Shown here: piece after piece, positions 8,275 through 16,506 of the stretch | Position numbering within the stretch: position 1 is the stretch's first letter | How the letters are laid out: every line of letters starts with the position of its first letter | Assembly (NCBI GenBank): GCA_965200975.1 | Contig: OZ241740.1 | Span: forward strand, 372,001-436,000 | Length of the DNA: 64,000 nt | Source of the DNA: S5-327 sp965200975 | GTDB lineage: Bacteria; Chloroflexota; Dehalococcoidia; Lucifugimonadales; Australimonadaceae | Direction: 5' to 3' | The notes under the pieces: generated by a model | The model's input: the letters and a program-made list of their open reading frames with translations, nothing else | What the model was told of the DNA's origin: nothing | Database searches by the model: none | Position numbers and translations under genes: made by a program

Positions 8275-9474
8275 CTACACCGGACGCACGACGCGCATGT
8301 AGATGTCGATGGCGGCGGCGCACAGCACGGTTATCGCTGCGACCCCCGCCAGCATCGCGAACACCCACTGCACCCCCGGGCCGTCGGCGATGAATCCGCC
8401 GCTCACACCCGCCAGCGAGCCGATGCCGAACCCGGTGAGCGACGTCAGCCCGTACATACGGCCCTGCATCCGTTCGGCGGAATAGTCCGAGATCATCGCG
8501 ACCGCGGCAGGCTGCGCCATGAAATTGAAGAACACGAACAGCGAGGCGCCCGCCAGCAGCAGCCATCCCTGGCCCGTCGCCATAAGCAGCAGCGCAGGCA
8601 CGGTGAGCGCCGCAGCCGGCCCCAGGAACCGCTCGCGCGGGAACCGCTCCCCCAGCTCGCCTCCCGCGTACTGACCGGCGACGCCGAACAGCAGCGCCGC
8701 CGTCGCCGCCGCGCCTCCGATGACTACCGGCTCGAATCCGAGGAAGTCGAACCCCAGGTTCGTGGACAGATGCAGGGGCAGGAAGAGCGTCAGCCCCCGA
8801 AAGATGAACCCGAAGCAGGCGTTGACGACAAAGATGAGCGCCAGCGGAAAGAGCAGGCTCTGCGCGCGCAGCCTCGGACGCGGGTTGCCGGCGTCCGCGC
8901 TCTGAGCGCCAACGGTTGACCGGAACGCCAGAAACGAGACGGTGAGCGAGAGGATGGCGAAGAGGAGGAACGCGCCTCGCCAGCTCCAGAGGCCGGCGAC
9001 GCTTCCCGCGATGAAGGGCGCGAGGGCTGTGCCGAGGTTCCCTCCGGCGCCGTGCACCCCCAGCGCGCGGGCGCGCTGCCGCACGGTACGGCTGATGAAC
9101 GAGAGGCCCGCAGGGTGGTACATCCCTCCGAGCACGCCCATCAGCACGAGCGCAACGCCAAGCACGGCGACGTTCGGCGATGCAGCAGCCATCGCCGCCG
9201 CGACGCCTGCGCCGCCCATCGACAGCGCCACTGTGCGCTGCGAGCCGAGCCGGTCGGCGGTCGCTCCTGCCGGCAACGCTGCAAACGAGTAGGCGAGCGA
9301 CGACGCTGTCCCCAGCACTCCAAGCGCAGCGACGGTGACGCCGAATTCGAGCGCTACGACTACCAGCACGGCGCCGTATACGAGCTCGACGGCGTGGTTG
9401 AGCCCGTGGGCGACGCTCGTGAAAGCGACCACCTGCCGTTCGACGGGCGTCATACGTGCAGCCGCGCTAGCCAT
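8275..9474 (-). CDS. Major facilitator superfamily transporter
   Basis: A 399-residue permease with about 12 hydrophobic segments. The motif-A-like loop is PAGATADRLGSQRTV after TM2. A second loop, VRQRARALGVHGAGGNLG, and a central hydrophilic break near residues 195-215 separate the two six-helix halves. The ORF could begin at 9774, but that extension only reads through the REP-like repeat region; ATG 9474 starts MASAAARMTPVERQVVAF and is preferred (Met at residue 8 is an alternative). It is divergent from the dienelactone hydrolase gene across a 400-bp repeat-rich spacer. The substrate is unknown. Confidence 0.85.
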   Translation of the reverse strand: MASAAARMTPVERQVVAFTSVAHGLNHAVELVYGAVLVVVALEFGVTVAALGVLGTASSLAYSFAALPAGATADRLGSQRTVALSMGGAGVAAAMAAASPNVAVLGVALVLMGVLGGMYHPAGLSFISRTVRQRARALGVHGAGGNLGTALAPFIAGSVAGLWSWRGAFLLFAILSLTVSFLAFRSTVGAQSADAGNPRPRLRAQSLLFPLALIFVVNACFGFIFRGLTLFLPLHLSTNLGFDFLGFEPVVIGGAAATAALLFGVAGQYAGGELGERFPRERFLGPAAALTVPALLLMATGQGWLLLAGASLFVFFNFMAQPAAVAMISDYSAERMQGRMYGLTSLTGFGIGSLAGVSGGFIADGPGVQWVFAMLAGVAAITVLCAAAIDIYMRVVRPV

Positions 9475-9876
9475 GAAGGGCAGTTTACCGCGCCCCCGCC
9501 CCGCCTGCGCCTCCCCTCCTCCCCAGGCTGCTCCCAGGATGTCTGGGAGAACCCCCATCCCGGGGGTCTGGGAAGCAAAACCAAGGATGTCTGGGAGAAA
9601 AAAATTCCCAGGGGGTCTGGGGGAGCGGACGCTCTCCCAGCAGCGCGCCAGCGCTGATTCCCTGTCCCCGTCGCGCCTCCCTAGGCTCCCCCGCCTGCGC
9701 CACCTCCCCAGACTTCCCAGCAGCGCGCCAGCGCTGATTCCCTCGACTATCAACGCCAACGCGCCTACGCCCAACAGCTGCCGCGCGCCCGCTCTGTCTG
9801 CGGAAGAAGGCGTCTTCCACTATGATGGCGCCCGGAAGCCCCATCGAAACATCCGGAAGGCATGAGGAGGCCTGAT
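9475..9876. repeat. Repeat-rich divergent intergenic region
   Basis: Contains REP-like copy 2 (9601-9640, with 9611-9638 identical to 4242-4269). It also has several GTCTGGGAGAA/GGGGGTCTGGGA half-palindromes between 9540 and 9600. A 29-bp direct repeat occurs at 9635-9663 and 9715-9743, spaced 80 bp apart. No coding sequence is supported. The promoters for the divergent genes on either side must lie here. Confidence 0.7.
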
Positions 9877-10659
9877 ATGACCCATCGCATCGTGTCGCTC
9901 CACGCGGGCTATGAGGCCGGAGGAGATTTCGTCGACGGCTACGTTGCGCGTCCGGCGTCGCCAGGCCCGCACCCCGGCCTGGTCGTCATCTCCGGCATGG
10001 GCGGGCTGAACTGGTTCCAGCGCGAGATCACCCGGTCGTTCGCCCGCGGAGGGTTCGTCGCCGTTGCGCCCGACCTGTTCGACGGAGCGCTGCCCCAGGG
10101 ACGCGCGACGCAGCTGCTCTACAAGAACTCGCTCGACGTCGACCGGACGGTGACGCATCTTGCAGGCGGCGCCGACTTCCTCCACTCGTTGCCGTGGGTG
10201 GCCGACGACTCCCCTATCGGCGTTGTGGGTTTCTGTCTTGGAGGCGGCCTGACGCTGCTCTGCCTCGCCCGCTCGGACGCGTTCGGCGCAGGAGTCGTCT
10301 ACTACCACAGCCTCTTCCCCGACTCGGAAGAGCTCGCCAACATCTCCGCTCCGATGATGTGCCACTACGGAACGAACGACCACACTACCCCCATCGAGGA
10401 GATCGAGGCGTTTCGGGCATCCCTCGACCATTACCGGAAGCAGTACGAGCTCTTTATGTACGAGGGAGTCGGCCACTCGTTCCTCAACCCCGCGCAGGAC
10501 GCTTCCGCCCGGCGCGCGGAGGCTGCCGCGCTGTCGCTCGAGCGCACGTTCGCGTTCTTCCACGAGCGGCTCGCCGCGGATGCGTCCGCCCCGCCCGCGC
10601 AGCCGCCGGAGGCTTCCGAAGAGGCGGGAGGAGAAGGAGAGGAAGGGGAGGAGGTGTAA
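9877..10659 (+). CDS. Dienelactone hydrolase family protein
   Basis: A 260-residue alpha/beta hydrolase. The nucleophile elbow is GFCLGG, with Cys in place of Ser as in dienelactone hydrolases. The acid is in GTNDHTTP and the His in EGVGHSF, completing the Cys-Asp-His triad. Such enzymes open lactone intermediates of aromatic degradation. The C-terminal ~25 residues are a Pro/Glu/Gly-rich acidic tail not needed for the fold. ATG 9877 is preferred to 9862 because AGGAGG (9865-9870) sits 6 nt before it. The next gene begins 2 bp after the stop, so the two are an operon. Confidence 0.88.
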   Translation: MTHRIVSLHAGYEAGGDFVDGYVARPASPGPHPGLVVISGMGGLNWFQREITRSFARGGFVAVAPDLFDGALPQGRATQLLYKNSLDVDRTVTHLAGGADFLHSLPWVADDSPIGVVGFCLGGGLTLLCLARSDAFGAGVVYYHSLFPDSEELANISAPMMCHYGTNDHTTPIEEIEAFRASLDHYRKQYELFMYEGVGHSFLNPAQDASARRAEAAALSLERTFAFFHERLAADASAPPAQPPEASEEAGGEGEEGEEV

Positions 10660-10661
10660 TC

Positions 10662-12605
10662 GTGGCGGTCGCCGGTTTCGAGATAACGGAACGCGCCCCG
10701 TTCGCCGGAGGCGAGACGTTCGGCGCCCCCGGCGCCTACGAGCGCATCGACGGCCTGCTGACCTACGCCGTCGCGCCGGAGCATCCGGCGAACCAGCTCA
10801 TCACCGACCTCGCCCTCGCGCCGCGAGACGCCGCCGGCCTCGTGCGGTTCATCGGCGATTTCACGCTCATTGCGCCGGTCGCCCGCGAGCGGGGGAACGG
10901 CGAACTCCTGATCGACGTAGTAAACCGGGGCCGGCGCCAAGTGATGCCGACGTTCAATCTCGCGCCCCCTTCCCGCGTAGGCTCTGCGGAGATCCCCGTC
11001 GGCGACGGCTTCCTCTGCCGGCGCGGCTACGCGACGCTCTCGGTCGGCTGGCAGTGGGACGTCCCGCGTAGCCCCGCGATGATGGGCCTCGACGCCCCGC
11101 AAGCTTTCGAGGACGGTAGTCCCGTGAGCGGGCAGGTGCTGGTTGAGATCCGCCCTGACGTTGAACAGCGGACGCGGCTGCTCGCGAACCGCGTGCACAA
11201 GCCGTACCCCGCCGCCGACGTCGACGAGCCAGGCGCCCGCCTGCTCGTGAAAGACTGGGAAGACGGGCCGTACCGCGAGCTCCCTCGCTCCGCATGGCGG
11301 TTCGCCCAGGAGACGGACGCCGGCGTAGCCCCTTCCCCCGCGCACATCTATGTCGAAGAAGGGCTGCAGCCGGGGAAGATCTACCACGTCGTGTACACGA
11401 CCAACTACGCGCCGGTGACCGGCGCCGGGCTGCTCGCCATCCGCGACGCCGCAGCCTGGCTGAAGAACGGCGAGCCGCAGCTCGCTCCTGATGGCTTCGC
11501 CTACGCGCACGCCTACGGCGTGTCCCAGACCGGCAGACTGCTGCGCCACCTGCTCTACCTTGGACTCAATGTAGACGAAGAAGGGCGGCAGGTGTACGAC
11601 GGCCTGCTGGCGCACGTCGCCGGAGCGCGCAGGGGCGAATTCAACCAGCGGTTCGGCCAGCCCTCCGTGCAGTCGACCCCCGGGTTCGGCCACCTCTTCC
11701 CGTTCGCAGACAACGAAATGGTGGACCCGTACTCGGAGCAGCGCGACGGCCTGTTGTCGCGGCTCCGGGCTGCGGACGCCGTTCCGCGCATCATCTACAC
11801 CAACACCTCCGCCGAGTACTGGCGCGGCGACGGCTCGCTTACGCATATCGACCCAACAGGACGGCGCGACCTCGACGAGGCCCCCGAGTCGCGCACGTAC
11901 CTCTTTGCGAGCACGCAGCACACGATGACGGACTCGCTCCCTGCGCCCGGCGATCCGAACGTCGACGGCACAGAGCGCCGCTTCCCCGGCAACGCGCTCG
12001 ACTACCGCCCCCTGCTGCGGGCGGCGCTCGTAAACTTGAGCGCGTGGACGCGAGGCGAAGCGCCGCCTCCGCCGTCGCGCTACCCCCGGCTGGACGACGG
12101 CACGGCGGTTACGCGCGCGGAAGCCCTGGCGAGCATCCGCGCCGTCGACGACGATGCGAAGCCCGACCCGGAGCGGCTTTGGAGGCTGCGCGAGACCGAT
12201 ATGGGGCCGCGCGCAGCCCAGGGCGTCGGCGCTTATCCGGTCGCCGAGGGCCGCGCGTATCCGTGCTACGTATCCGCGCTCGACGCCGACGGCAACGAGG
12301 TCGCCGGCATCCGTCTGCCAGACCTCGTTGCGCCGGTAGGGACGCACTCCGGCTGGAACCCGCGGCATCCGGATTCGGGCGCGCCGGAACAGATAATCCC
12401 TATGGTCGGCTTCTCGCTCTTCTTCAGCGCCGCCGAGACGAGGCTCCGCTACGCCGACCGCGCCGCCTACGCAGGACAAGTCCGCGCCGCGGCGGAGCAG
12501 CTCGTAAGCGAGCGCTGCCTCATCGCCGAAGATGTCGACGCGGTCGTCGCCGGCTGCCTCGCGCGCTACGACGCAGCGCTGGCCGGCAGCCATCCGTCGG
12601 AGTAG
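10662..12605 (+). CDS. Large alpha/beta hydrolase-domain protein (Abhydrolase_10 type)
   Basis: A 647-residue protein resembling the family annotated as 'alpha/beta hydrolase domain-containing protein' (Abhydrolase_10). It begins with GFEITERAPFAGGETFGAPGAYERIDG-type strands. The putative nucleophile elbow is AYGVSQTGRLLRHLLY (G-x-S-x-T-G), with H in FASTQHTMT as a possible acid-base residue. There is no clear signal peptide. GTG 10662 has a long purine-rich Shine-Dalgarno region and lies 2 bp after the dienelactone hydrolase stop. The substrate is unknown; the context suggests ester or lactone catabolism. Confidence 0.8.
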   Translation: MAVAGFEITERAPFAGGETFGAPGAYERIDGLLTYAVAPEHPANQLITDLALAPRDAAGLVRFIGDFTLIAPVARERGNGELLIDVVNRGRRQVMPTFNLAPPSRVGSAEIPVGDGFLCRRGYATLSVGWQWDVPRSPAMMGLDAPQAFEDGSPVSGQVLVEIRPDVEQRTRLLANRVHKPYPAADVDEPGARLLVKDWEDGPYRELPRSAWRFAQETDAGVAPSPAHIYVEEGLQPGKIYHVVYTTNYAPVTGAGLLAIRDAAAWLKNGEPQLAPDGFAYAHAYGVSQTGRLLRHLLYLGLNVDEEGRQVYDGLLAHVAGARRGEFNQRFGQPSVQSTPGFGHLFPFADNEMVDPYSEQRDGLLSRLRAADAVPRIIYTNTSAEYWRGDGSLTHIDPTGRRDLDEAPESRTYLFASTQHTMTDSLPAPGDPNVDGTERRFPGNALDYRPLLRAALVNLSAWTRGEAPPPPSRYPRLDDGTAVTRAEALASIRAVDDDAKPDPERLWRLRETDMGPRAAQGVGAYPVAEGRAYPCYVSALDADGNEVAGIRLPDLVAPVGTHSGWNPRHPDSGAPEQIIPMVGFSLFFSAAETRLRYADRAAYAGQVRAAAEQLVSERCLIAEDVDAVVAGCLARYDAALAGSHPSE

Positions 12606-12661
12606 GCGCCGCGCCGGGCGCCGCAGAGTAGACCCGCAGCCCAAGACCGCAAAGGACGTCA

Positions 12662-13609
12662 ATGGCCATCAATCCGCAACTACGCTTTGGCGTCGCCATA
12701 CCGCAACGCTTTCCGGGCGAGATAGACGTCTCCGTGTTGCCGCCGTTCTTCGCCGCAGTCGAGGAGCTTGGCTACGACAGCTGCTGGGTCGTGGAGCAGG
12801 CCATCAACGCGCACAACGACCTGGCCCCAATCCCCCTTCTCTCCTACGCCGCCGCGCTTACGAGCCGCGCCCGTCTCGGCAGCTCCGTCCTTATCAGCGT
12901 GCTGCGCAATCCCATCAACCTCGCCAAGAGCCTCGCCACGCTCGACCGACTCTCGAACGGACGCCTCATCCTCGGCGTCGGCATGGGCAACGCCACGGGC
13001 GCGCCGTTCTCCTCCGCGTTCGGCGCGCCGAACTCCGGCAAGGCCGCCCGGTTCGAGGAGGGGCTCCTTCTGATGCGGCGCCTCTGGACAGGCGAGCGCA
13101 TCTCGTTCGACGGGCGCTTCTGGCAGGTCGACGACGCGTTCATTAGCCCCACGCCGGCGCAGCAGCCCATCCCGCTCTGGTTCGGAGGCCACGCCCCCGC
13201 AGCGCTCGACCGCGCCGCTCGTCTCGGCGACGGCTGGATGGGCGCCGGCGCAACCTCGACCGATCAGTTGCGGGAAGAGATCGACGCACTGCGCCAACGC
13301 CTCGACGCGCATGGCCGCGATCCGGCGTCGTTCACAACATCGAAGCGCGTGTTTATCGGCGTCGAGGACGACCGGGAAGAGGCGTTGCGGCGGCTGCAGC
13401 CGTGGTTCGCGCTTCACTCAGGCAGCGGGCAACGGGCCGAGCGCGTCGGCGTCTACGGAACGCCCGAACAGTGCGCGGAGGGACTGGCGGAGGTCGCCGA
13501 GACCGGCGTCGGCCTTATCGCGCTCAACCCTGTCTACGATATGGAGCGCCAGGCCCGACGCCTCGCCCGCGAAGTGCTGCCGCTGCTGGGCTTCCCGCTA
13601 CCGGGCTAG
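12662..13609 (+). CDS. LLM-class (luciferase-like) flavin-dependent oxidoreductase
   Basis: A 315-residue TIM-barrel protein of the bacterial luciferase/F420-dependent superfamily. Visible features are RFGVAIPQ at strand 1, YDSCWVVEQ, and SVLISVLRNPINLAKSLATLD. RLILGVGMGN, LWFGGHAPAALDRAARLGDGW and the C-terminal GTPEQCAEGL complete the pattern. Members use reduced FMN or F420; which cofactor is used cannot be told here. It follows two hydrolases on the same strand (56 bp gap), suggesting one catabolic operon. Confidence 0.88.
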   Translation: MAINPQLRFGVAIPQRFPGEIDVSVLPPFFAAVEELGYDSCWVVEQAINAHNDLAPIPLLSYAAALTSRARLGSSVLISVLRNPINLAKSLATLDRLSNGRLILGVGMGNATGAPFSSAFGAPNSGKAARFEEGLLLMRRLWTGERISFDGRFWQVDDAFISPTPAQQPIPLWFGGHAPAALDRAARLGDGWMGAGATSTDQLREEIDALRQRLDAHGRDPASFTTSKRVFIGVEDDREEALRRLQPWFALHSGSGQRAERVGVYGTPEQCAEGLAEVAETGVGLIALNPVYDMERQARRLAREVLPLLGFPLPG

Positions 13610-13612
13610 CGC

Positions 13613-13900
13613 CTACCGGCTACGCCGTCCAGGGGATGCGTACCCCCCCCCGATTATCGCCAACGCCAGGACGATGAGCACGGCTGCGCTCGCGTTGACG
13701 CCGCCGGACGGCTGCGTAACAGGAGTTGAGGTTGGTTGCGGGGCGGGTGTGTGGGGATTGCGCTACGGGCTGAGGGTTGGCTCAAGCGTGGAAGTAGGAG
13801 TCGGATCAGGCGTGGGAGTAGGGGTTGGCGTGGGGGTTGAGCGGTACGCCCCCGCGCGCGAGGCGCTGTTCGCGTTGACCCCGGCGCCCTGTTGCGCGTA
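13613..13900 (-). pseudogene. Remnant of a Thr/Pro-stalk, C-terminally anchored surface protein
   Basis: On the minus strand one frame reads STPTPTPTPTPDPTPTS, then LEPTLSP and a stop (13763-13765). The same frame then continues PTSTPVTQPSGGVNASAA and a hydrophobic stretch VLIVLALAIIGGG before its stop at 13613. A Thr-Pro stalk followed by a single membrane helix is typical of wall- or membrane-anchored proteins in this lineage. An internal stop and the lack of any start argue for a decayed gene end. A nine-C run lies at 13643-13651. The rest of the 13610-13933 gap holds no supported gene. Confidence 0.4.
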
Positions 13901-13933
13901 ACGTGCGCGAAACCGACGCGAAGGAGGCGCCCC

Positions 13934-15235
13934 GTGAAATCTGGAACGCGCGCCCGGCTGGTTGCTGTATCGCTGATGCTCCTGGCCGGGCTAGCCGCGT
14001 GCGGCGGCGATAGTCCAACGCCGACGCCTACTCCCGTGCCTCCGACTGCTACTCCTACGGCTATCCCGACCCCGACGCCGCTTCCCCCAGGCGTAACTCC
14101 TCCTCCCCCCACTGCGACGCCCACGCCGCTCCCGCCCGGCGTTACGCCGCAGCCGACCGCGACGCCCGTCCCGCCGACTCCGACGCCGTCGAGCCGCGAT
14201 TTCGAGGCGCATTTCCGCAACCGCACTATCGAGGTGACGGTGCCCTACGCCCCGGGCGGCGGCTATGACACCTTCGCGCGGCTCTTCGCCCGCTACGCCC
14301 CCGCGCACTTCCCGGGCGAACCCCGCTTCGTCGTCAGAAACCTTACAGGCGCCGGCGGCGAGCGCGGTCTGGTGAAAGTGCTTCGCGACGGCAGCCGCGA
14401 AGGCTTCTCCACCGTGGTCGTCCATCCGCGCTTTTTCAAACGCGAACTGATCGGCGACGACGTCCCCGAGTTCGACCTGGAGACGACCATACTCATCGGC
14501 ACGCCAACGGCAGTGGCGGGGCAGGCGGCCTCCACCTATATGATGCGCGAACGGTTCGGCGACTACCCCATGACCTGGGAGGGCGCCGCCGCCCTTGCCG
14601 CCGACCGCGGCTCGCCCCTTACGCGCGGCGGCAACGCCGTCGGCGACACCGGCACAGTCGCCTCTACCTTCATCGAGGCCATCGGCGGGCCTGTCAAGAT
14701 GGTCTACGGGTACGGCGGCAGCTCGGAGCTGATGGCCGCATTCGACCGCGGCGAGCTCGATATCGGGCCCTGCGACCGCGCGAACACGACCGCGCTCTTC
14801 CCTAAGTGGGCGACTGAACGCCGCTGCGTGCCGCTCTGGCGCGTCGGCCCCGAAGACCCCAACGACGATCCCGAATACGTCGACTGGGTCGTGAACGTGC
14901 AGGGCGAGGAGATCCCGCCTCACCTCTTCGACATAATCGATGCAACCGAGGGCGAACGGAAGGTGTACGACCTGATAGAGACGGTGAACGACCAGCTGGC
15001 GCGCACCTATGCCTTGCCGCCGGGCGTGCCCGACGATATCGTCGCGCTCTGGCGGGACGTGTTCAAAGCCACTATCGAAGACCCGGAGTTTGTTGAAGCC
15101 GCCACGCTGCTTGGCCGCGATGTGCTGTACGGCAGCCCGGAATCCATGATTGCGAGCCTCGAAGCTGGGCGCCAGGCACTGGCCGACCCAAGCCTCCTTG
15201 ACCTGTACACCAGAATGTCCGGCCCCGTGAACTAG
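13934..15235 (+). CDS. Tripartite tricarboxylate transporter (TctC/Bug-type) substrate-binding lipoprotein
   Basis: A 433-residue lipoprotein. The signal peptide ends in the lipobox LAGLAAC. A ~60-residue Thr/Pro linker (with PLPPGVTP twice) leads to the binding domain. VPYAPGGGYDTFARLFARY is the Bug/TctC signature around the ligand carboxylate loop, and MVYGYGGSSELMAAFDRGE matches the domain-2 loop. GTG 13934 is chosen since AAGGAGG lies 7 nt upstream. TctC proteins feed TctA/TctB permeases, but none are nearby, so it is an orphan binding protein. The ligand is probably a carboxylate. A related paralogue is encoded at 44743-45996. Confidence 0.88.
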   Translation: MKSGTRARLVAVSLMLLAGLAACGGDSPTPTPTPVPPTATPTAIPTPTPLPPGVTPPPPTATPTPLPPGVTPQPTATPVPPTPTPSSRDFEAHFRNRTIEVTVPYAPGGGYDTFARLFARYAPAHFPGEPRFVVRNLTGAGGERGLVKVLRDGSREGFSTVVVHPRFFKRELIGDDVPEFDLETTILIGTPTAVAGQAASTYMMRERFGDYPMTWEGAAALAADRGSPLTRGGNAVGDTGTVASTFIEAIGGPVKMVYGYGGSSELMAAFDRGELDIGPCDRANTTALFPKWATERRCVPLWRVGPEDPNDDPEYVDWVVNVQGEEIPPHLFDIIDATEGERKVYDLIETVNDQLARTYALPPGVPDDIVALWRDVFKATIEDPEFVEAATLLGRDVLYGSPESMIASLEAGRQALADPSLLDLYTRMSGPVN

Positions 15236-15271
15236 GGGCCCGCTTCGAATAGCGAATATCGGAAGACAAAC

Positions 15272-15296
15272 GCCCCCTCCCGCAATGGGAGGGGGC
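15272..15296. terminator. Bidirectional hairpin terminator
   Basis: The stem GCCCCCTCCC (15272-15281) pairs with GGGAGGGGGC (15287-15296) around loop GCAAT. It lies between the convergent binding-protein and amidohydrolase genes. Confidence 0.75.
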
Positions 15297-15316
15297 TTGC
15301 TTTGCCGCGTTCTCGC

Positions 15317-16348
15317 CTACAAGCCGTAGAGTCTGCGCGGGTTGTCGTCGAGTATCTTCTCGACTGTCCGCGGAGCAAGCCTCCCCTCTTCGCGAAGGCG
15401 CTGCATCGCAAGAATCTCCGACGACGTATCGTCGTGGCCGTAGTCCGTGCCGATGATGATGTTGTCGTCGCCCGCAGCGTCGATCACGTACTCCAGGTCG
15501 TCGGTGGTCTGGCAGGCGACGTACATCCGGTTTTCGCGCATAAGCGCTGCGCCCGGAAACGCGCGTCCGCTGTTCCCGAAGCGGATCCCCAGGTCGTTCA
15601 TCACGTATGGCACCCACTGAGCGCTGATCTCCACGAAGCACCAGCTCAGGTCAGGAAACTTCTCGGGCACGCGCCGCATCAGCAGGTTGTGAAACACGCT
15701 GATGGGCGGCAGCTTGAAGCGCAGCCCATTCTCCTGCTGGTCCCACATACCGAAGTTGCCGACCGACGCGTGGATGCATATCGGCATGCCAAGCTTGCCC
15801 GCCTCTTCGTACAGCGGAAAGAAGTACGGATCGGTGAGGCTAAGCCCGGCTTCCCCCGCGCGGAGGTAGACGCCGCACGCGCCGTGCTCTTTGCCGTAGT
15901 AGACCTCCTCGATAGCCTGATCGAGCCGGTGGACCGGCGCGATGACGGGCCACCGGAGCCGCCCCTGCCCCATCCGCCAGATGTCGCCCATCCACCGGTT
16001 GTAGCTGCGCGCAAGCGCGTAGTCGACCTCCGGCCTCGGGCTCAGCGGGCGGAGAAAGAGGGTGGGGTACAGCACCTGTATGTCCACGCCCAGCTCGTTC
16101 ATATGCGCAAGACGCGCCTCGACGTTGCCCATCTCGCGCGATTCGTCGCTCGTGCCGGTGCCCTCGTTGGTGTTGCGAATGAAAGCCCTGCCTGTCGAGC
16201 GGTCGCCTATAAGCCAGTAGCGCCGCGCCGGGATCCCGGGGTCGGTAGTGGCGACGCTCAGCGGACGAAACTCGCGGTCTTCCTCGCGCATGTAGTCCCA
16301 GGTGTGCTCGTTCTCGACGACGTGGGCGTCCGCATCGATAACCGCCAT
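15317..16348 (-). CDS. Amidohydrolase family (amidohydrolase_2) metal-dependent hydrolase
   Basis: A 343-residue TIM-barrel hydrolase or decarboxylase of the amidohydrolase_2 group (ACMSD/gamma-resorcylate decarboxylase relatives). The N-terminal metal motif reads DADAHVVE, where D-x-H-x-H is usual; the first His is Ala-Asp here, so metal ligation is partly altered. Later ligands are H in CIHASVGNFG and D in IIIGTDYGHDD. The gene probably acts in aromatic or carboxylate breakdown, in line with neighbouring oxygenases. It ends at a shared terminator, and the start ATG 16348 gives MAVIDADAHV. Confidence 0.87.
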   Translation of the reverse strand: MAVIDADAHVVENEHTWDYMREEDREFRPLSVATTDPGIPARRYWLIGDRSTGRAFIRNTNEGTGTSDESREMGNVEARLAHMNELGVDIQVLYPTLFLRPLSPRPEVDYALARSYNRWMGDIWRMGQGRLRWPVIAPVHRLDQAIEEVYYGKEHGACGVYLRAGEAGLSLTDPYFFPLYEEAGKLGMPICIHASVGNFGMWDQQENGLRFKLPPISVFHNLLMRRVPEKFPDLSWCFVEISAQWVPYVMNDLGIRFGNSGRAFPGAALMRENRMYVACQTTDDLEYVIDAAGDDNIIIGTDYGHDDTSSEILAMQRLREEGRLAPRTVEKILDDNPRRLYGL

Positions 16349-16506
16349 CTCAGCCCTCCTGTTCTGTCAGGGCCCCTCCAACCTGCCGTACAACGCGACG
16401 GGTTAGCATAGGACTCGCAGGAGTGTCAAACAGCCGGTAAGCTCCGTAACTGTTCAGTGTCAGCCTATACTTGGAGCGCCACGCCGAACTGAGGAGAGAG
16501 ACTGCT

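Noticed and set aside
9475..9774. N-terminal extension of the MFS transporter
   Set aside because: The extension is translated from REP-like repeats; the family-like start is ATG 9474.
13643..13651. C-run as a phase-variation switch
   Set aside because: It lies in a decayed gene remnant, and no intact frame depends on it.
13654..14226. Gly/Val-rich minus-strand protein
   Set aside because: It is the antisense reading of the Thr/Pro linker of the binding lipoprotein, with no start signal or domain.
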